Shown piece by piece: positions 24,126 to 35,884 of a stretch of 64,000 nt of DNA (its first letter is position 1; each line of letters begins with the position of its first letter). This DNA comes from Lophium mytilinum. Its lineage: Eukaryota > Ascomycota > Dothideomycetes > Mytilinidiales > Mytilinidiaceae. The position numbers and the translations under genes are program-made. Below the pieces are notes generated by a model, which saw only the letters and a program-made list of their open reading frames with translations, did no database searches and was not told where the DNA came from. The stretch covers positions 24,156-88,155 of the forward strand of contig MU004203.1 in NCBI GenBank assembly GCA_010093605.1, given 5' to 3'.

Positions 24126-26155
24126 CTGAGAGAAGCGACGAAAATATTTGATATATATAGGTAAGTGAGAACGGGATTCTTTATCAGTTGCCTAGGGGAT
24201 ATAGCGGGAGGGAGATTGCCGCGCGGTGGGTGAGTGCCTGGCTATATCGGTGAGTGCCATAGCAACCGGCAATGGAGCGTCGATACGCCCACACCGATGT
24301 CGGCGCAAGCGAGACTGATATGAAGGGACGAGCTGTCTGTCGCGAGTTAGCTCTGATCTATCTTGGTGTTTGAGGGATCTCTTTCTTGATAGCGAATGGG
24401 TGCGGACTCGACCCGTTCGCACACGGCATCGCACTGCTGCCTCTCTTGCAAGGCTTTCGTCGCCTCATCCCAACTCTCACAATTCCGTTGCTTCGAGACT
24501 GCTCTTCATTGATGCGCATGAAACTAGACTCGTAGTCTAGCCAAGGCGAAGTCAACAGCCATTTCTCCGTACGTTTTTCTGCTGGGATCGGTTTAAGGGG
24601 CCCGAATCTTGTATGTGACTATCGGACTGACAGCATTCCGACTCGCACCTCCAACTAACGATTGCTCGTTCTGGCCATTCTTGATTTTAACTGTTCTGTT
24701 TTGTGTTTCCATATCGAGTATCGAGGACCCACCTAGAAGTTCAATGCGCCCTTCTTATTTTTCCTCCTCAATATCTGTACAATCTCAGCATCTCGGGTGG
24801 TCTTGGTGTTGAGTAGGAACCAGACGTGTCCTTTTCTTTTTTCATCTAGGTTGTCATCTATTCTTTTCTTTCCAGACAGAGATTGCGTCATTTAAGACAG
24901 TAAAAGATATATAGGGATGTTCGCTTCTTGAGGTTTCTAGTAACCATCGTATAGCGGCTAGTCTAGATTTGTTATATCGGATCTGTTTAGGCATCGAATA
25001 GACTGCCAGGGCGAGAATTACCTCCTACAATGGGTTAGCGTCGGCATTTCCTGAGAGTGTGACTTCTCGACCTCGAACGAAACATCTATATCTTCACAAC
25101 GCTGTCTTGAGCTAGATCTAGGAGTAAAGGAGGAACACTGAAAACTTGGGTTTTGGCAATGAATCTGGGGTCCTTTTGGCCCGCTCGCCGCCTGCTGGCC
25201 GAGCCGCTCCTAACGCTGGTAACGGGCGTGCAAGAATGGAGATCCAGGGGTGCGATATCCGTGTACATGTACTCACAGTCCCCAGGAGTTGACAGCTAGG
25301 TGTGATATGACATCTTGCACACGAGTTTGAAAGGGTCTAGAGAGCAGTGACTTGTAGTCATGATGATATTCTGAAGAGGTTACGTTAAAGTATTCTATCT
25401 ACCTGTGCGTAGTGGGCTGAGTCCCAACCTGGCGGTACCGAGCCCAACAAAACGCGGTGAATATCTCTAGCCAACTGGGGTAAATTATTGTGTAGATCAC
25501 AACTGGGCTACCGTATGACTGGCCAAAGACGTGCTAGCTGGGGTACTCCTGACAGTGGCGTCGAGCAAGCAGTATTGGTTGCCGGGCATTGGGATATCCG
25601 TGTGCACTGGGCCGGAAAAACCACGAAGAAGGCCATCTAGACCCAAGTTTTCCCAGACGGGCAGCACTTCTGGGGATTTTTTGATGTCGTGGCTCTCTAA
25701 AAATGGTCAAGGAGCTGATATACGGGCCCTTATATCCTGCACATCTCATCGAGCCTAATGGAAAGGTGCTGGAAATGTAAATCTTGGATGCGTAGGCCGG
25801 TTAGCTCTGGGGTTCCTGACTCGGTATAGAAGGTATCAACTCGGTTCATGTAGAGCTTCAATACTGCATTACCAAGAAATCACATGTTTAGATAAGCTTG
25901 GGTATAAACCTAGTTGAACATACTGCTAAAACCCGATCTAGGCAAGAGAAAAGGTACCAGAAGGAGACATGTAGTGCAAGGGGAGTACAATTTATCGTAG
26001 TTTGCCCTATCAAAGCCACATGAAGAGGCACAAGATGCCTGACTTGGATCACAAGTCGCCGTAATCTACCAACATAATCCGAAAAACTAGACAAAGAAAC
26101 AAAGATGACTGCCGGCACTGATGAGAGAAACTATTACCGCGGTAGGGCCTTCAAA
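24126..26155. other. Gene-poor stretch
   Basis: I see only short frames on both strands. The single notable item is a GGGGTACTCC...CAGTGG dispersed motif at 25,540-25,558. Confidence 0.4.
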
Positions 26156-27385
26156 CTACTCCTCATCCAGGGTGCGATCAAGTCGAGCAATCTTGTCCCT
26201 TACTTGCCCCAATACACGAAACAAGGACTTGTTCGGGGACGTCGAATCTTTCAGACGCCGTACCAAACCGTTCACGAGGAGGTAGGCCTCCAAGATTGCT
26301 TCACAACGGCGTAGCGACCGTCCCTTGACAGAAATAACAAACGAGCGAAGTCCATCAGGGATTGAGTTCATCCCCTCGCCCAGTGTGTCCTTGTCGACGT
26401 CGAAGTCGACGGTGTTTCTGCTGCGTGGCTTGAAGCCATCCTTCTCCAGCACCACCTGTAGCGTTTTCAGTCCCGTGAAGCCCCTCTCCCGCAAGTCGTA
26501 GAACTCCCGAAGTTGTTTCCCCAAGCTGTCGTCGTACTCCCAGCGGTGAGCGTCGAGGTGGAAGGCAACCTTGTGGATGAGAGGACGAACGGCCGGCTGT
26601 GGTAGGTTGATGACCGGAATAGCTCTGTCTTCGTCGTGGCTACGGCGGTTCAAGTGGTTATGCGGGAGAACAATGTAGGTGTTATCGCCGTCCGCTGGGT
26701 AAGGGGCCCCATCTAAACGCTGTCTCGCGTTCAAGGCCGGTACTCGCACTAAAGCCGTTCGATTGTCAACCTCCCATTGTTTGAGATACTCAATCTTCGT
26801 GACTTTCTTTTGCTTCCCTCCTCGGGGTCCTTGGAAGGGGAGTTTGCGCTCTTTTAGCAGGGCGTCTAAGGCGTCAAGTGCCATGCTGTTGTAGTCGTAC
26901 TCAGGTAGTGGGCCAGGACGTACGAATTTGAACCCGGCGGGATGGACAGACTTGTCATACTGCTCGATGTAGAATGTGATGTTTCCGTAGTAGACCTGCT
27001 CGGCCTCCTCGCGAAGCTGTTTGCTCACCCTGGCCATACGTTGGATACGGGTTTGGTAGAGCGGACGGTGCAGTCCGATGATAGGGCCGTTCGTGTGGAA
27101 GAGATGGCGTAGAATATTTTGCCTGAGTTCTAGCGGAATACCCATGAGAGAGGGAGTGGCGGACATCATGCCGTCGGGAAGCGGTGGCAGGGCGAAAAAC
27201 GGGGTAGTTATGCTGGGCGTCGGGACGAAGAGACCCTCAGATGTCACCTTTCGGCGCTTTGCTGTATGCTCGTAATCGTTCGAGTTTCCCGCATATTGCT
27301 TCACCGCACCATCTGGGCCAGTTTTCATGATGATTGTGGAGTTGTCATGGGGATCGCCCTTGGAATCGACCGGATGAGACGCCAT
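26156..27385 (-). CDS. F-box-like protein, copy 1
   Basis: This single-exon frame has 409 residues from the first ATG (27385); the open frame extends 20 codons further upstream without another ATG. An F-box-like segment (SLMGIPLELRQNILRHLF) begins near residue 78 and is followed by a helical region (RIQRMARVSKQLREEAEQVYYGNITFYIEQYDK) of the kind seen in large lineage-specific F-box families of dothideomycetes. F-box proteins recruit substrates to SCF ubiquitin ligases; the substrate is unknown. A nuclear-type basic cluster AKRRKV lies near residue 42. It is clearly a tandem paralogue of the next gene upstream (27,938-29,014), with the F-box, the TRI-x-R-x-A-x-VSK block and the C-terminal part (FYDLRERGFTGLKTLQVVLEKDGF) all matching. 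Both genes are on the minus strand. Confidence 0.7.
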   Translation of the reverse strand: MASHPVDSKGDPHDNSTIIMKTGPDGAVKQYAGNSNDYEHTAKRRKVTSEGLFVPTPSITTPFFALPPLPDGMMSATPSLMGIPLELRQNILRHLFHTNGPIIGLHRPLYQTRIQRMARVSKQLREEAEQVYYGNITFYIEQYDKSVHPAGFKFVRPGPLPEYDYNSMALDALDALLKERKLPFQGPRGGKQKKVTKIEYLKQWEVDNRTALVRVPALNARQRLDGAPYPADGDNTYIVLPHNHLNRRSHDEDRAIPVINLPQPAVRPLIHKVAFHLDAHRWEYDDSLGKQLREFYDLRERGFTGLKTLQVVLEKDGFKPRSRNTVDFDVDKDTLGEGMNSIPDGLRSFVISVKGRSLRRCEAILEAYLLVNGLVRRLKDSTSPNKSLFRVLGQVRDKIARLDRTLDEE

Positions 27386-27937
27386 ATTGGGGTTGTCGTG
27401 TGCGATTGACTGGCTGCAGGAATCTTTGGAAATGGGATACGACAAGGACCCCGGGACGTGAGGTGAAGGGAAGAGAAGCGCAAGGTGTGCGTTCGAGCTG
27501 GGGGCGAGGGTGTGTTGGGTTGGTGTCGGCAGGTTCGGGAACGGATTTAGCCAGGAAAGCTTCTCGAAGCGAGCTCTTATCAGCGGGAGTGCACAAAATC
27601 AAAAGTGAATGGGGTAGAATTTATGAGCGGCATCTTTGTGAGAGTGGACCAGGCACTCACGTCCTGGAGCCCCGCCGGGCATTAATTCACCGGTCGAAAC
27701 CTGATAGTGGATATTAGACTACCTTTTGCGGAAGCTGGTGCTTGCTGGCAGGGGACTCCTTACAGTGGTGTTCACCAAGAAAGATTGGAGTTGAAGCACT
27801 GTGGAAGACGCGGAGTGAGTAGATCACGTTATCAGACAGGTAAGGAAAATGCATGGATTGGCGATCTGTTCCAAATGGTCTTGTACTTCCTACCAACTTG
27901 GAAAGGAACATGCACCCGCAGGCCGCACTCAGAGATT
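27386..27937. other. Spacer between the two F-box-like genes
   Basis: About 550 bp serve as the upstream region of copy 1 and the 3' flank of copy 2. A dispersed GGGGACTCC...CAGTGG motif lies at 27,751-27,768. I see no gene. Confidence 0.4.
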
Positions 27938-29014
27938 TCAACCACCTCGTACTCCCTGTTCTCTGCACATATCCATGTAACGCCGAAGTACTGCCTCGCA
28001 GTCGCCCTGTTCCCTTTCCAACGACACGATCAGCGATCTCAGACCCTTCGGTACAACGTAAGACATGCCAAGCTCCTCCTTCTCGAGATCAACATCAATT
28101 GGAGTCGTCGTATTCTGCGCAAAGCCGCCCTCAACCAGCACCACTTGTAGTATCTTCAAGTTCGTGAAACCGTTCCTCAGTGCGAAGTAGACCCGTCCGA
28201 CAGCCGGGTCTAAGCTGTCCTTGTACTCGCTTAGACGTAACCGGACGGCGACTGCACGGAGCAGCGGTCGGATTGAGAGTTGAGGAAAGCTCAAGACCCT
28301 GGTGACTTCTGCCGCTGTATGATCGGAAGTTCGCACAATGGCCTTTTCCACTATTGTCGTGTTCCCGTCATCAGTAGGATGTGTCGTGTAGGTGAGGGGC
28401 TCGCGGCGGATGAGAGAAAGCCAACGGTCGGTTTTTCTAAGATAACGACGCATGTTGTCGCTCTGCTCAGCTGTTGTGAGTCCGTGTTGAAGACCGTGGA
28501 CCTCTCGGGGGTCGGGACGCCCATAATACTCCTCGAGCACAGGTTTGTTGTATTGCCCAATGAAAAAAGTGTTCTTCCGGTAGTAGAACGTTGTCGCCTC
28601 TTCGTAGAGTTTCTTGCTCACGCAAGCTACGCGCATGATACGGGTCTGATGGAAGGGACGCGCATGGCTACGAACAGGGCCATTCACAGTGAAGATTTCC
28701 GCCAGTATCTTCTGCCTTAGCTCCCGTGGTATTCCCATCAGGGAAGGCTTGGCCATAGTAAAGCCATGAGGCAGCGATGGTAGTGACATGACCGGATTGG
28801 GATTTGATGGTTCGTCATTTTCCTGGATCGTGCGCTTCTGCTCTAGCTGGGTCTGAAGGTCATGATCTAACAAACTGTTAATTTGTGCTTTCGAAGTAGT
28901 TATTACCATCGTAAGCTTACCAACGTGCCGATCCTCGGGTGAAAACACTTCAGTAGCTGGTACTTGCCACACCATCTCAAGTTCGGTGACGCAGCGCTGC
29001 TTTTCCTCCATCAT
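27938..29014 (-). CDS. F-box-like protein, copy 2
   Basis: The frame has 358 residues from the first in-frame ATG (29014). The N terminus is uncertain because a GTAAGC-like donor and CAG acceptors in the first 80 codons could mark an intron. The F-box-like segment SLMGIPRELRQKILAEIF, the following TRIMRVACVSKKLYEEATTFYY and the C-terminal FALRNGFTNLKILQVVLVEGGF mirror copy 1, so the two arose by tandem duplication and have since diverged widely, with the central part of this copy shorter. Its role is presumed to be substrate recognition for an SCF ligase. No clear promoter element was seen. Confidence 0.65.
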   Translation of the reverse strand: MMEEKQRCVTELEMVWQVPATEVFSPEDRHVGKLTMVITTSKAQINSLLDHDLQTQLEQKRTIQENDEPSNPNPVMSLPSLPHGFTMAKPSLMGIPRELRQKILAEIFTVNGPVRSHARPFHQTRIMRVACVSKKLYEEATTFYYRKNTFFIGQYNKPVLEEYYGRPDPREVHGLQHGLTTAEQSDNMRRYLRKTDRWLSLIRREPLTYTTHPTDDGNTTIVEKAIVRTSDHTAAEVTRVLSFPQLSIRPLLRAVAVRLRLSEYKDSLDPAVGRVYFALRNGFTNLKILQVVLVEGGFAQNTTTPIDVDLEKEELGMSYVVPKGLRSLIVSLEREQGDCEAVLRRYMDMCREQGVRGG

Positions 29015-30133
29015 GTGGCGAAACGCGAGTGTTGGAGAGAGGTGGAGGTTCCAAACTCGGAGCGAGGGAACCAAACATGGACGGACTGTCGGCGGCTTAT
29101 TGGCCCCGTCATCGGACGTCTTAGGTACCCCACCAGGGAAAAAGTGGCACCTTCCAGCAATTCAACACCGTCTGAGGTGGCCCGAAGAGCTATCAGGCTC
29201 GCCAAAGTTGCCATTTCATAAAAAGTAATAGAATAATGGAGGAACTCAGACGGTGCTATACAAACCTGTATATGTACAGAGATAACAGGTGTATCTTACA
29301 GGTTCGTAGAGTCTCATTTGCTGCTGCCACGCTGTCTCACCAAGTAGATTGGCGCACCTGTCTGCCACTGTATGGGGTACCTCAGCATGTGTCCGTATAG
29401 CCCAGAACTAAGAGTTTACATCTTATTCACGGTTGAAATAATGCATTGAAGTACCACAAACGGCGGCAGACAGGTGTATCAAAGGCAGAAGAATGCTTGC
29501 GAGGTGTGCCACTTTTATTATGCCCCCGCGTGCCCCAGTGGTTCCACCTGCTCGACCATGGAATGACCATAAAAAGTACTGGATATGCGATGGGAACCAA
29601 GATTAGAGACAAAGCATATCTCAACGTCTTCACAGTATTATAAAATGATTTACAAGCCTCAAAATGTATCTAGTCCACAAGATGTTCAAATCCCCCGCGC
29701 TTCTATTAGACATGCTTCGCCAATACTACGAAGTCTCGGGGCGGGACCATGATAGCGGCGTCGGAGAAGCTCGTTGAACCTGGGACTCGAATAGCGCTTC
29801 TCGATGATGAGAATCGGGAATCAGTAAGCCCAGCTTGACCTCCGAGCAACTCTCTTCACATAAGCACGCGCAAGAACAGGATCAAGTGAAGAGCATGGAT
29901 TTGCGGTCTCTACGCTTGCAGGATGGGAATCCGGCTCCTCAGACCTCAGAGCAATCTATTCTACACATCAACTCCCGGCGAAGCCACCCCAGAGCTCTAT
30001 CCCATGCGACAACACGAACTCATGCTTGGCCATATTCGCTTTGCCGCCCGGGTCCTATGAAATAGCCACTGAAACCACGAGTAGTCCTGGGGGAGGAAAC
30101 GAACCCATTGACGGCACTGGAGACGGGTGCGAG
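29015..30133. other. Intergenic, containing an inverted repeat
   Basis: Apart from the inverted repeat at 29,353-29,480, only short frames are present. Confidence 0.4.
29353..29480. repeat. Imperfect inverted repeat with CAGTGGCAGACAGGTG-type arms
   Basis: The left arm at about 29,353-29,380 (minus strand GTACCCCATACAGTGGCAGA) and the right arm at about 29,450-29,478 (GTACCACAAACGGCGGCAGA, continuing CAGGTG) face each other across about 70 bp. The arms belong to the dispersed GGGGTACCCC-CAGTGG motif family. This could be two facing element ends or a small foldback element. Confidence 0.45.
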
Positions 30134-30470
30134 GATGTTGGATAATCTCCCTGGGCCAGTCCACCAACACCAATGGTAGGCGACGGACGTGAGGTCGCCA
30201 CCTGCTGTCGATACTGGTTCTGAGCCATAGGGGGGCTCCACTCCTGTGCCTGTTGAGCTTGTGGGTCCTAGTGCATCTGAAGGCGATCGGTTGCGAGCTC
30301 GATTGTTGGATGACCTCCCTGAGCCAGTCCACTGACGCCGAGGTTGGGCGACGGACGCGAGGTTGCCACCTGCTGTTTGTACTAGTTCTGAGGCATTGGG
30401 GCGCTCCACCCTTGTGCCTGTTGGACCTGCGGATCCCAGTGCATCTGGGAGCGATCGGCTCCGAACATGT
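30134..30470. repeat. Direct tandem duplication, about 168-bp unit, two copies
   Basis: Copies at about 30,134-30,300 and 30,301-30,470 share long blocks (GGGCGACGGACG-type, TGCCACCTGCTG, CAGTGCATCTG, GCGATCGG). The second copy includes the end of the coding frame of the gene on the minus strand, so the first may be a duplicated 3' end of that gene. Confidence 0.6.
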
Positions 30471-31111
30471 AACCACCCGTAGGAACAGGGTAGTTTCGGG
30501 GCACCTGATGCTCGAAAGCAGCATACTGGCTGCCCGAAGGGGCGTAATGGTTGATTCCTGGTTGCGAGTTTAGAATCGCTTCGGGAAGTTGGTAGTTCAG
30601 CACATCGAAGCCCGGAGGATTAAAGGGCATCAGACCCTCACGAATCTTCTTCGCGTTCTCCATCATACTGACTTTGTCGCGATCTGTGACAGATTAGTAC
30701 AGTACGGAGGCAAGGATAATAGAGACCAGCTGGCAGGGAACACATACAAGAGCCGAATCCATCTTTGTCGATGGAGGCAAGTGGAGCGTTGAAATCTTCA
30801 TTCATGACATGGAAATTGGTGGTGTATTGGAGCGGGTATCTTTGGGTCCAATGGTGCCAAGGTGGACTGTTGACGGCGGAGGAACGCTGCTGGTTTCTGT
30901 GGCGGATGCAAAGGACGCGGGATTGGCTGCCGATATCTAGGAGGGAGTGCTGTACACCTAGGATGTGTCCGTAACCAGCACGATGAAGCCACCCTTTCGA
31001 AGCGGCTGCGGAGGCGGTGAACTTCGGCTTGTGGTTCTGGATCCAAGAGTTCAAGAGCGAGATCGTGATGAAGGGAGCTTCGAAGCTTCGTTCTGAAAGG
31101 AGATGCGTCAT
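30382..31111 (-). CDS. Unrecognised two-exon protein
   Basis: The exons are 31111-30748 and 30683-30382, joined over a 64-nt intron with GTATGT donor, TACTAAT branch site and CACAG acceptor. The splice gives a continuous frame (DKDGFGSYRDKVSMMENAKKIREGL) and 221 residues. I recognise no domain. The C terminus is rich in Gln, Pro and Tyr (YAPSGSQYAAFEHQVPRNYPVPTGGY). The open frame extends upstream of the ATG at 31111 through a 17-bp minisatellite to about 31,690 without another ATG, so a further 5' exon is possible. The strong intron signals and matched frames are the main support. Confidence 0.45.
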
Positions 31112-31149
31112 GGTAGTGGCAAAGGCAGTGGCTGGGCCGTGATGGAACG

Positions 31150-31370
31150 AGTCATGGGATTGCGGACGTGGGTCGAAGGCGGACGTGGGTCGAAGGCGTA
31201 CGTGGGTCGGATGAGGACGTGGACTGAAGGAGGACGTGGGTTGGAGGCGGTCGTGGGTTGGAGGCGGTCGTAGGTTGAAGAAAGACGTGGGATGAAGGCT
31301 GTCGTGGGTTGAAGGCGGACGTGGGTTGAAGGCGGACGTGGGTTGAAGGCGGACGTGGGTTGAAGACGGA
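31150..31370. repeat. 17-bp minisatellite, about 12-13 units
   Basis: The unit CGTGGGTTGAAGGCGGA (plus strand) is repeated with small changes. Because 17 is not a multiple of 3, three units make a 51-bp, 17-residue period (THVRLQPTSAFNPRPPS on the minus strand), and more than one frame stays open through it. Confidence 0.8.
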
Positions 31371-34300
31371 GGGCTACCGGAAGAGTTTCCGAGGCCGGCC
31401 TGAACACAAGTGTCAGCTATTCGGCTCACGAGATCTTGGAGAAGCTTCGTACCACCGGGTGATGAGAATGTCGCTTTGAAAGCACTCAGCGGCGGTTCAA
31501 TCCGAAGGTTAGAACCATGAAGTAGATGAGTGTGGAGTGACTGTACTGCGATAGTTCGCGGTTGGTGGGAAGAAGAAGGTGAAGGTTCTGGAGTAGAATT
31601 GTGGCAAGACGAGGGCCTGAGTAGTTTGGCGAGGTACCCGTCCACTAGTGGCGCCGAGGAGTGACGAAATGGAGATGCTTCGCGTTGTAAGGACCCATTT
31701 CATCGGTTCCAAGGCAACGCGCTTAGCTTTGTTACACTGAAGATGCAATTACCCAGTTCCATCGGCCTTTGGCTAATTGAGAAGTATCGTACGTACCAAA
31801 CATACGCTGTTGTTCACTGAGGGAGGCAGATTTTCTTGGCACTGCTTCAAACCGGAAGTTCATAACACATTTAAAAATAATAAACTGTCAATATAGCTAC
31901 GCGATGAGGATTAAATTTTACAGTAAATCTACAGTACTAAAGCTGTGCAGCACAGTATCTCTGTAGGTGTGATTACTATGCACTGAAGAATAACCAATCT
32001 GATCCCTCCCGCTGAGAACACTCCGCCATTTATCTACCTACTATGCCTTGCCGCATGGAAGATATACAATTTCATTTCCTATCTATGCCAGAACGAATTA
32101 CAAACACATAAAGTCCAAGGATACCGGCGATGTAACGAAAAAAAGTACGTGGCTCGACGAGATCGAACTGCCCGGCGATGTAGCCGAACTTGATGTACTT
32201 TCAAACTGCAGACAGTTCGAGGCGCCTGGACAGGCGGGTAGGCTCAAGTGCTGGCCCTTTCCAGGCGTCGCCTTGGAGGTAGCTGCCTCTCTCCTTTTCT
32301 CACCGCGTTCCTCCCAGATGCATATGGACAGTCATTCGGCATCGACGCCTTCTTGATAGATGGTGTGACATCCTCGCCCTCTAATGCCTTGCGAGGGCCC
32401 AGAGTGGACAGACCTTGCTCCACAACGCGGCTGGGTGCTCCTTACCGCCGCAAGTACCGCCGTCTCCACGTCCTTTGGGGTAAGTCAGCCGGCCTACCTC
32501 CACTGTTGTATTGATTGGGTATCCTTGTTTCGGACTTGTACGAAGCGTCTTTGGAGGAAGCTACCCTTTCCTCCCTCGACCAACAGAGTATGTGGCAAAG
32601 CACATGGGGTATGGGATATCTCTTTCAGTGCCATCTCCGCACCGCCAAAAGACGACTCGCCTATGGGCTGGCCGGTGCTGACACGGCCTCGGGCTTGTGG
32701 TACGCATTTGGTAGATTCGTGGAAGAGGAGGAGGGATCGGCTTCAGGGTCAGAAGAAGGAATCGTCAGCATGCGATGGAGCTATGCTTGGCAAGTCGGTG
32801 GTGTTTCGGAACAAAACTCTGTCATTCGTTAGTATTTGTCTCTGGAACTGGTATAGTGTGCAACCGAAAAAGTGGAGTCTGACCCACTGTCATCTTGCAC
32901 CAGAGGCGCTGTTGCGTCGAAGGTATCCTGAAGTAATGGGATCTTGGTATCCTCATGCCCTACCATCATCCCATTTCGTAGGTCCGACTCTCAGTCAGAT
33001 CTTCTCTCACTTGTCATCGTCTTCTCGGAGTGGTTCGAGGGTCGAGAGGGGCATCTATCGAAGTAGCCAGAGAAAGAATGTCGAGCAATGGTACCGAAGC
33101 ACCTCGAAACTTGTCAATGAGCATGTGCTCGATCATCTGTGGCATGAGTTTCTATGATCTGGCGACCGAGCCGCTGACAAAATGCCAGAAGCCTCGCCTT
33201 CGCCCTCCTTCAACAGCAATGCCCCAGCACCAATGTAACCATCCCAATCTCGGCCTCCCAGAGACCCTTCGAGTATGTGTTGATGTGCTGTGTTTGAGAA
33301 GGTGAGGAAGCGGTATTCAACTGGGGAGACCCGTCGTCTGCCTCTGCAGTAATCTTGGAAGAGTCACACCTGCATCGAAGCCGCAGACCACGGAAGAAGG
33401 CAACCAGGCTACTCCCATCTCATTGTGTTATAAGTCCCGTTCTCATCTCGAATTTGGGGGCGAGCACGGTCGAGGAGGAGGAGGGAGGGAGGAAAGGAGG
33501 TCGGCTTCGGGGAAGTCAGGTAGGAATCGTTTGGAAATGGCGACGATATGTGCGAAGAGGCACATGAAAGTTCCCTCGTCTCTCTTGCGCAATTGTTCAG
33601 AGATTTACTTTCGACTTCGCCGTACTCGAGAAGATGAGTGCCGCTCGAAAGGAACGGAGGTCGGGTGCTCCGCAGCGAGGAAAAGATGGCCCAGTCGCCG
33701 CACTCTATCACGTCAGCATTGCCTTTGATATCCAGCGGTCTCTTTTCGTACCGAATGTGCCCAGTTCCAGCCCGTGTCGCTCTCCTGGAAACCGTGGATC
33801 GTTCGGGGAGGCTCGGAGGCTCGAAATTGGGCTTTCAGGTAGGCAGGCAGGTAAGAATTCCTAAGCGGCGGCATCGCTAAGCGGGCTGAGGCGACCTGCA
33901 ATTGTCCAAGTCGTCTCTGGTGTCAGGTATGCCACATATCTAAATCGAGTTGCGAAAGTTGAAAGCTGTAGGTCGGCCGAGGAGGGGAGATCAGCCTTCG
34001 AGAGAGGCACAGTAAGGCGCCGAACGATAGTAGTGCCTTGCTGAGGGCTGGGAGAGCTGCTATCAAGCTGATTGTCTTCTAGTATGCTAGGTTTATCAGA
34101 TCTTTGTTCCAGTTTGCCGTTCCTTGAGGTTGAAGGTCGGTCGGGGGAGAGGGGTGAGGAGTCGGACTTCAGGGCCGCCACAAGAGAATGGTTTCGGGTC
34201 AACACAGCATCGCGCTGAGGATGCTGCGAGGCCGATGCAGCGTAAGGTAGGTCAAGAGTGTCGAATCTCCGTCCCAGCTTGCCGTGCTGGAGAAGTGAGG

Positions 34301-35880
34301 GATGGGAGTGTCGTTGGTGGAAGAGGGGTGTCTGGCGGAGGAATTGTGCACGGTAAGAGGGCGCGGCGGCAGCACAACAACGTGGAAAAGCTTGCCGCTT
34401 TTGTATAGTAGGACTGCAGTCAGCTTATGGAATTGGGTATCATCAGGCTATATCATGGTGTTTCACTGCGAGTTCTCGTGCCTGCAGCCCAGCTCCGCAG
34501 CCTCGGGGAAGTATTTCGAGGCCCTCAATCCACACCACGCTACCACACTAAGCACTGAGGATGCCTGCCCTGTTAGAAAGCTTGCCCGCCAGTATGAGGC
34601 GAGTCCAACCATAGAGAGAAGCTGTACACATTCACTGAGGTACGATGCCCGCGGCCGTCTTTACACCAGCAGCCCGTCTCTGTAAGACTAGAGGCACCGT
34701 AGGGTCTTATCTTGGCCTGCACGTCTTTATCAGGCTTTCAGAAGCTACTGAAGATATCTAGGAGCTATTTCTACAAGAATGAGGTTGGTGATGGATCATG
34801 ATGCGGCCCCGAGGGCGCGAGTAGGCTTCCTCAATCGGACCGCATAACGTCTGCACCACAGCAGCTGGAGATTCCAGAATCGAATAGCACCGTGTTGAAT
34901 GTATATAGACTCTAGAATCAGAATCATGGAGTCCAGGAAGCCGTGTGGTGGTTTGCCTATCGTCGAGTCTCAGGGCACCATCTACCCTCACCCTTACGGC
35001 ACACCACATCCGCATGACGGCCTAGACCTATACAAGAAGAAAACGTAGAGATATTTAAAAGGATTTCAGATCTTCTGCGAGAATGTTGGAATGCTACGGC
35101 GTTGTGGTGGACCTCAATCCTAAGGTTTTGGCCGCCGGCAAGGCCGGCGCGACCAGCAAAATCCTACTCATCATCTTCTCGATGACGTGCCGCCACCACC
35201 ACACCTTTGTTCACTTCAGAAATAGTGCGCGATTGAGGCCAATTGCATGCTCAGTGACTTCGTCCGCAGGACTTTCAGCAAAAAATGTGGTGGTGATGCA
35301 TGCCCGCACCGTTCTCCGAAGGGCCCCAAGCGGCCTCGGTCACCAGAACGCCCACAGCTCCCAACACCACATCAATGTTGGTCTATCCGATCCGAACCCA
35401 AGCCTCTCTTTGGAATGGCATTTGAGATGTCTTTCAATGACGGGAGCTCGATGCAAGGCCACAGTAAGCCATGGCACTCGGAATTCGTTGCTCTACGCTA
35501 GGGTCTGCGCAACTCAACACCATGCCAACCTGACGATGCGCTGTGTTGGAAGCAATATGCCTGGGTATCTAAGCTTCAAGGTCGGCATAATTTCATGGAC
35601 GCAAGACTCGGAACGGCTCATGGGTGATGCAGATTGGTGGTCAAGGTCACTGCGACTCCAAGGGAGGATCTCACGATGCATATCACTTGCTTCAAAGTCA
35701 CCATGATTGAGCACAATTGTTCAAAGGCAGATGATTCATTCATCAATTGAAGACAACATTGTTTGAGACAGGCCCCATGCACGCACTGCTCCGTCCACTC
35801 CATCCAAGGGGATACATGACTGAGTGGTCCGCGCGAAGGAAAGGAAAGGAAGGGAGAGAGAAAAAAGGAAACCTGATACG
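31371..35880. other. Gene-poor region without recognisable genes
   Basis: Several long frames exist (plus 32,384-33,157 and 35,083-35,706), but they overlap frames on the other phases, show no domain, and lack convincing intron signals. 31,750-32,040 is AT-leaning and empty. Confidence 0.35.
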
Positions 35881-35884
35881 GTAC

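Noticed and set aside
32384-33157. 257-codon plus frame
   Set aside because: Overlaps two other plus-strand frames of similar quality and shows no recognisable protein features.
35083-35706. 207-codon plus frame
   Set aside because: No domain, no intron signals, odd composition, and overlapping frames on both strands; probably chance.
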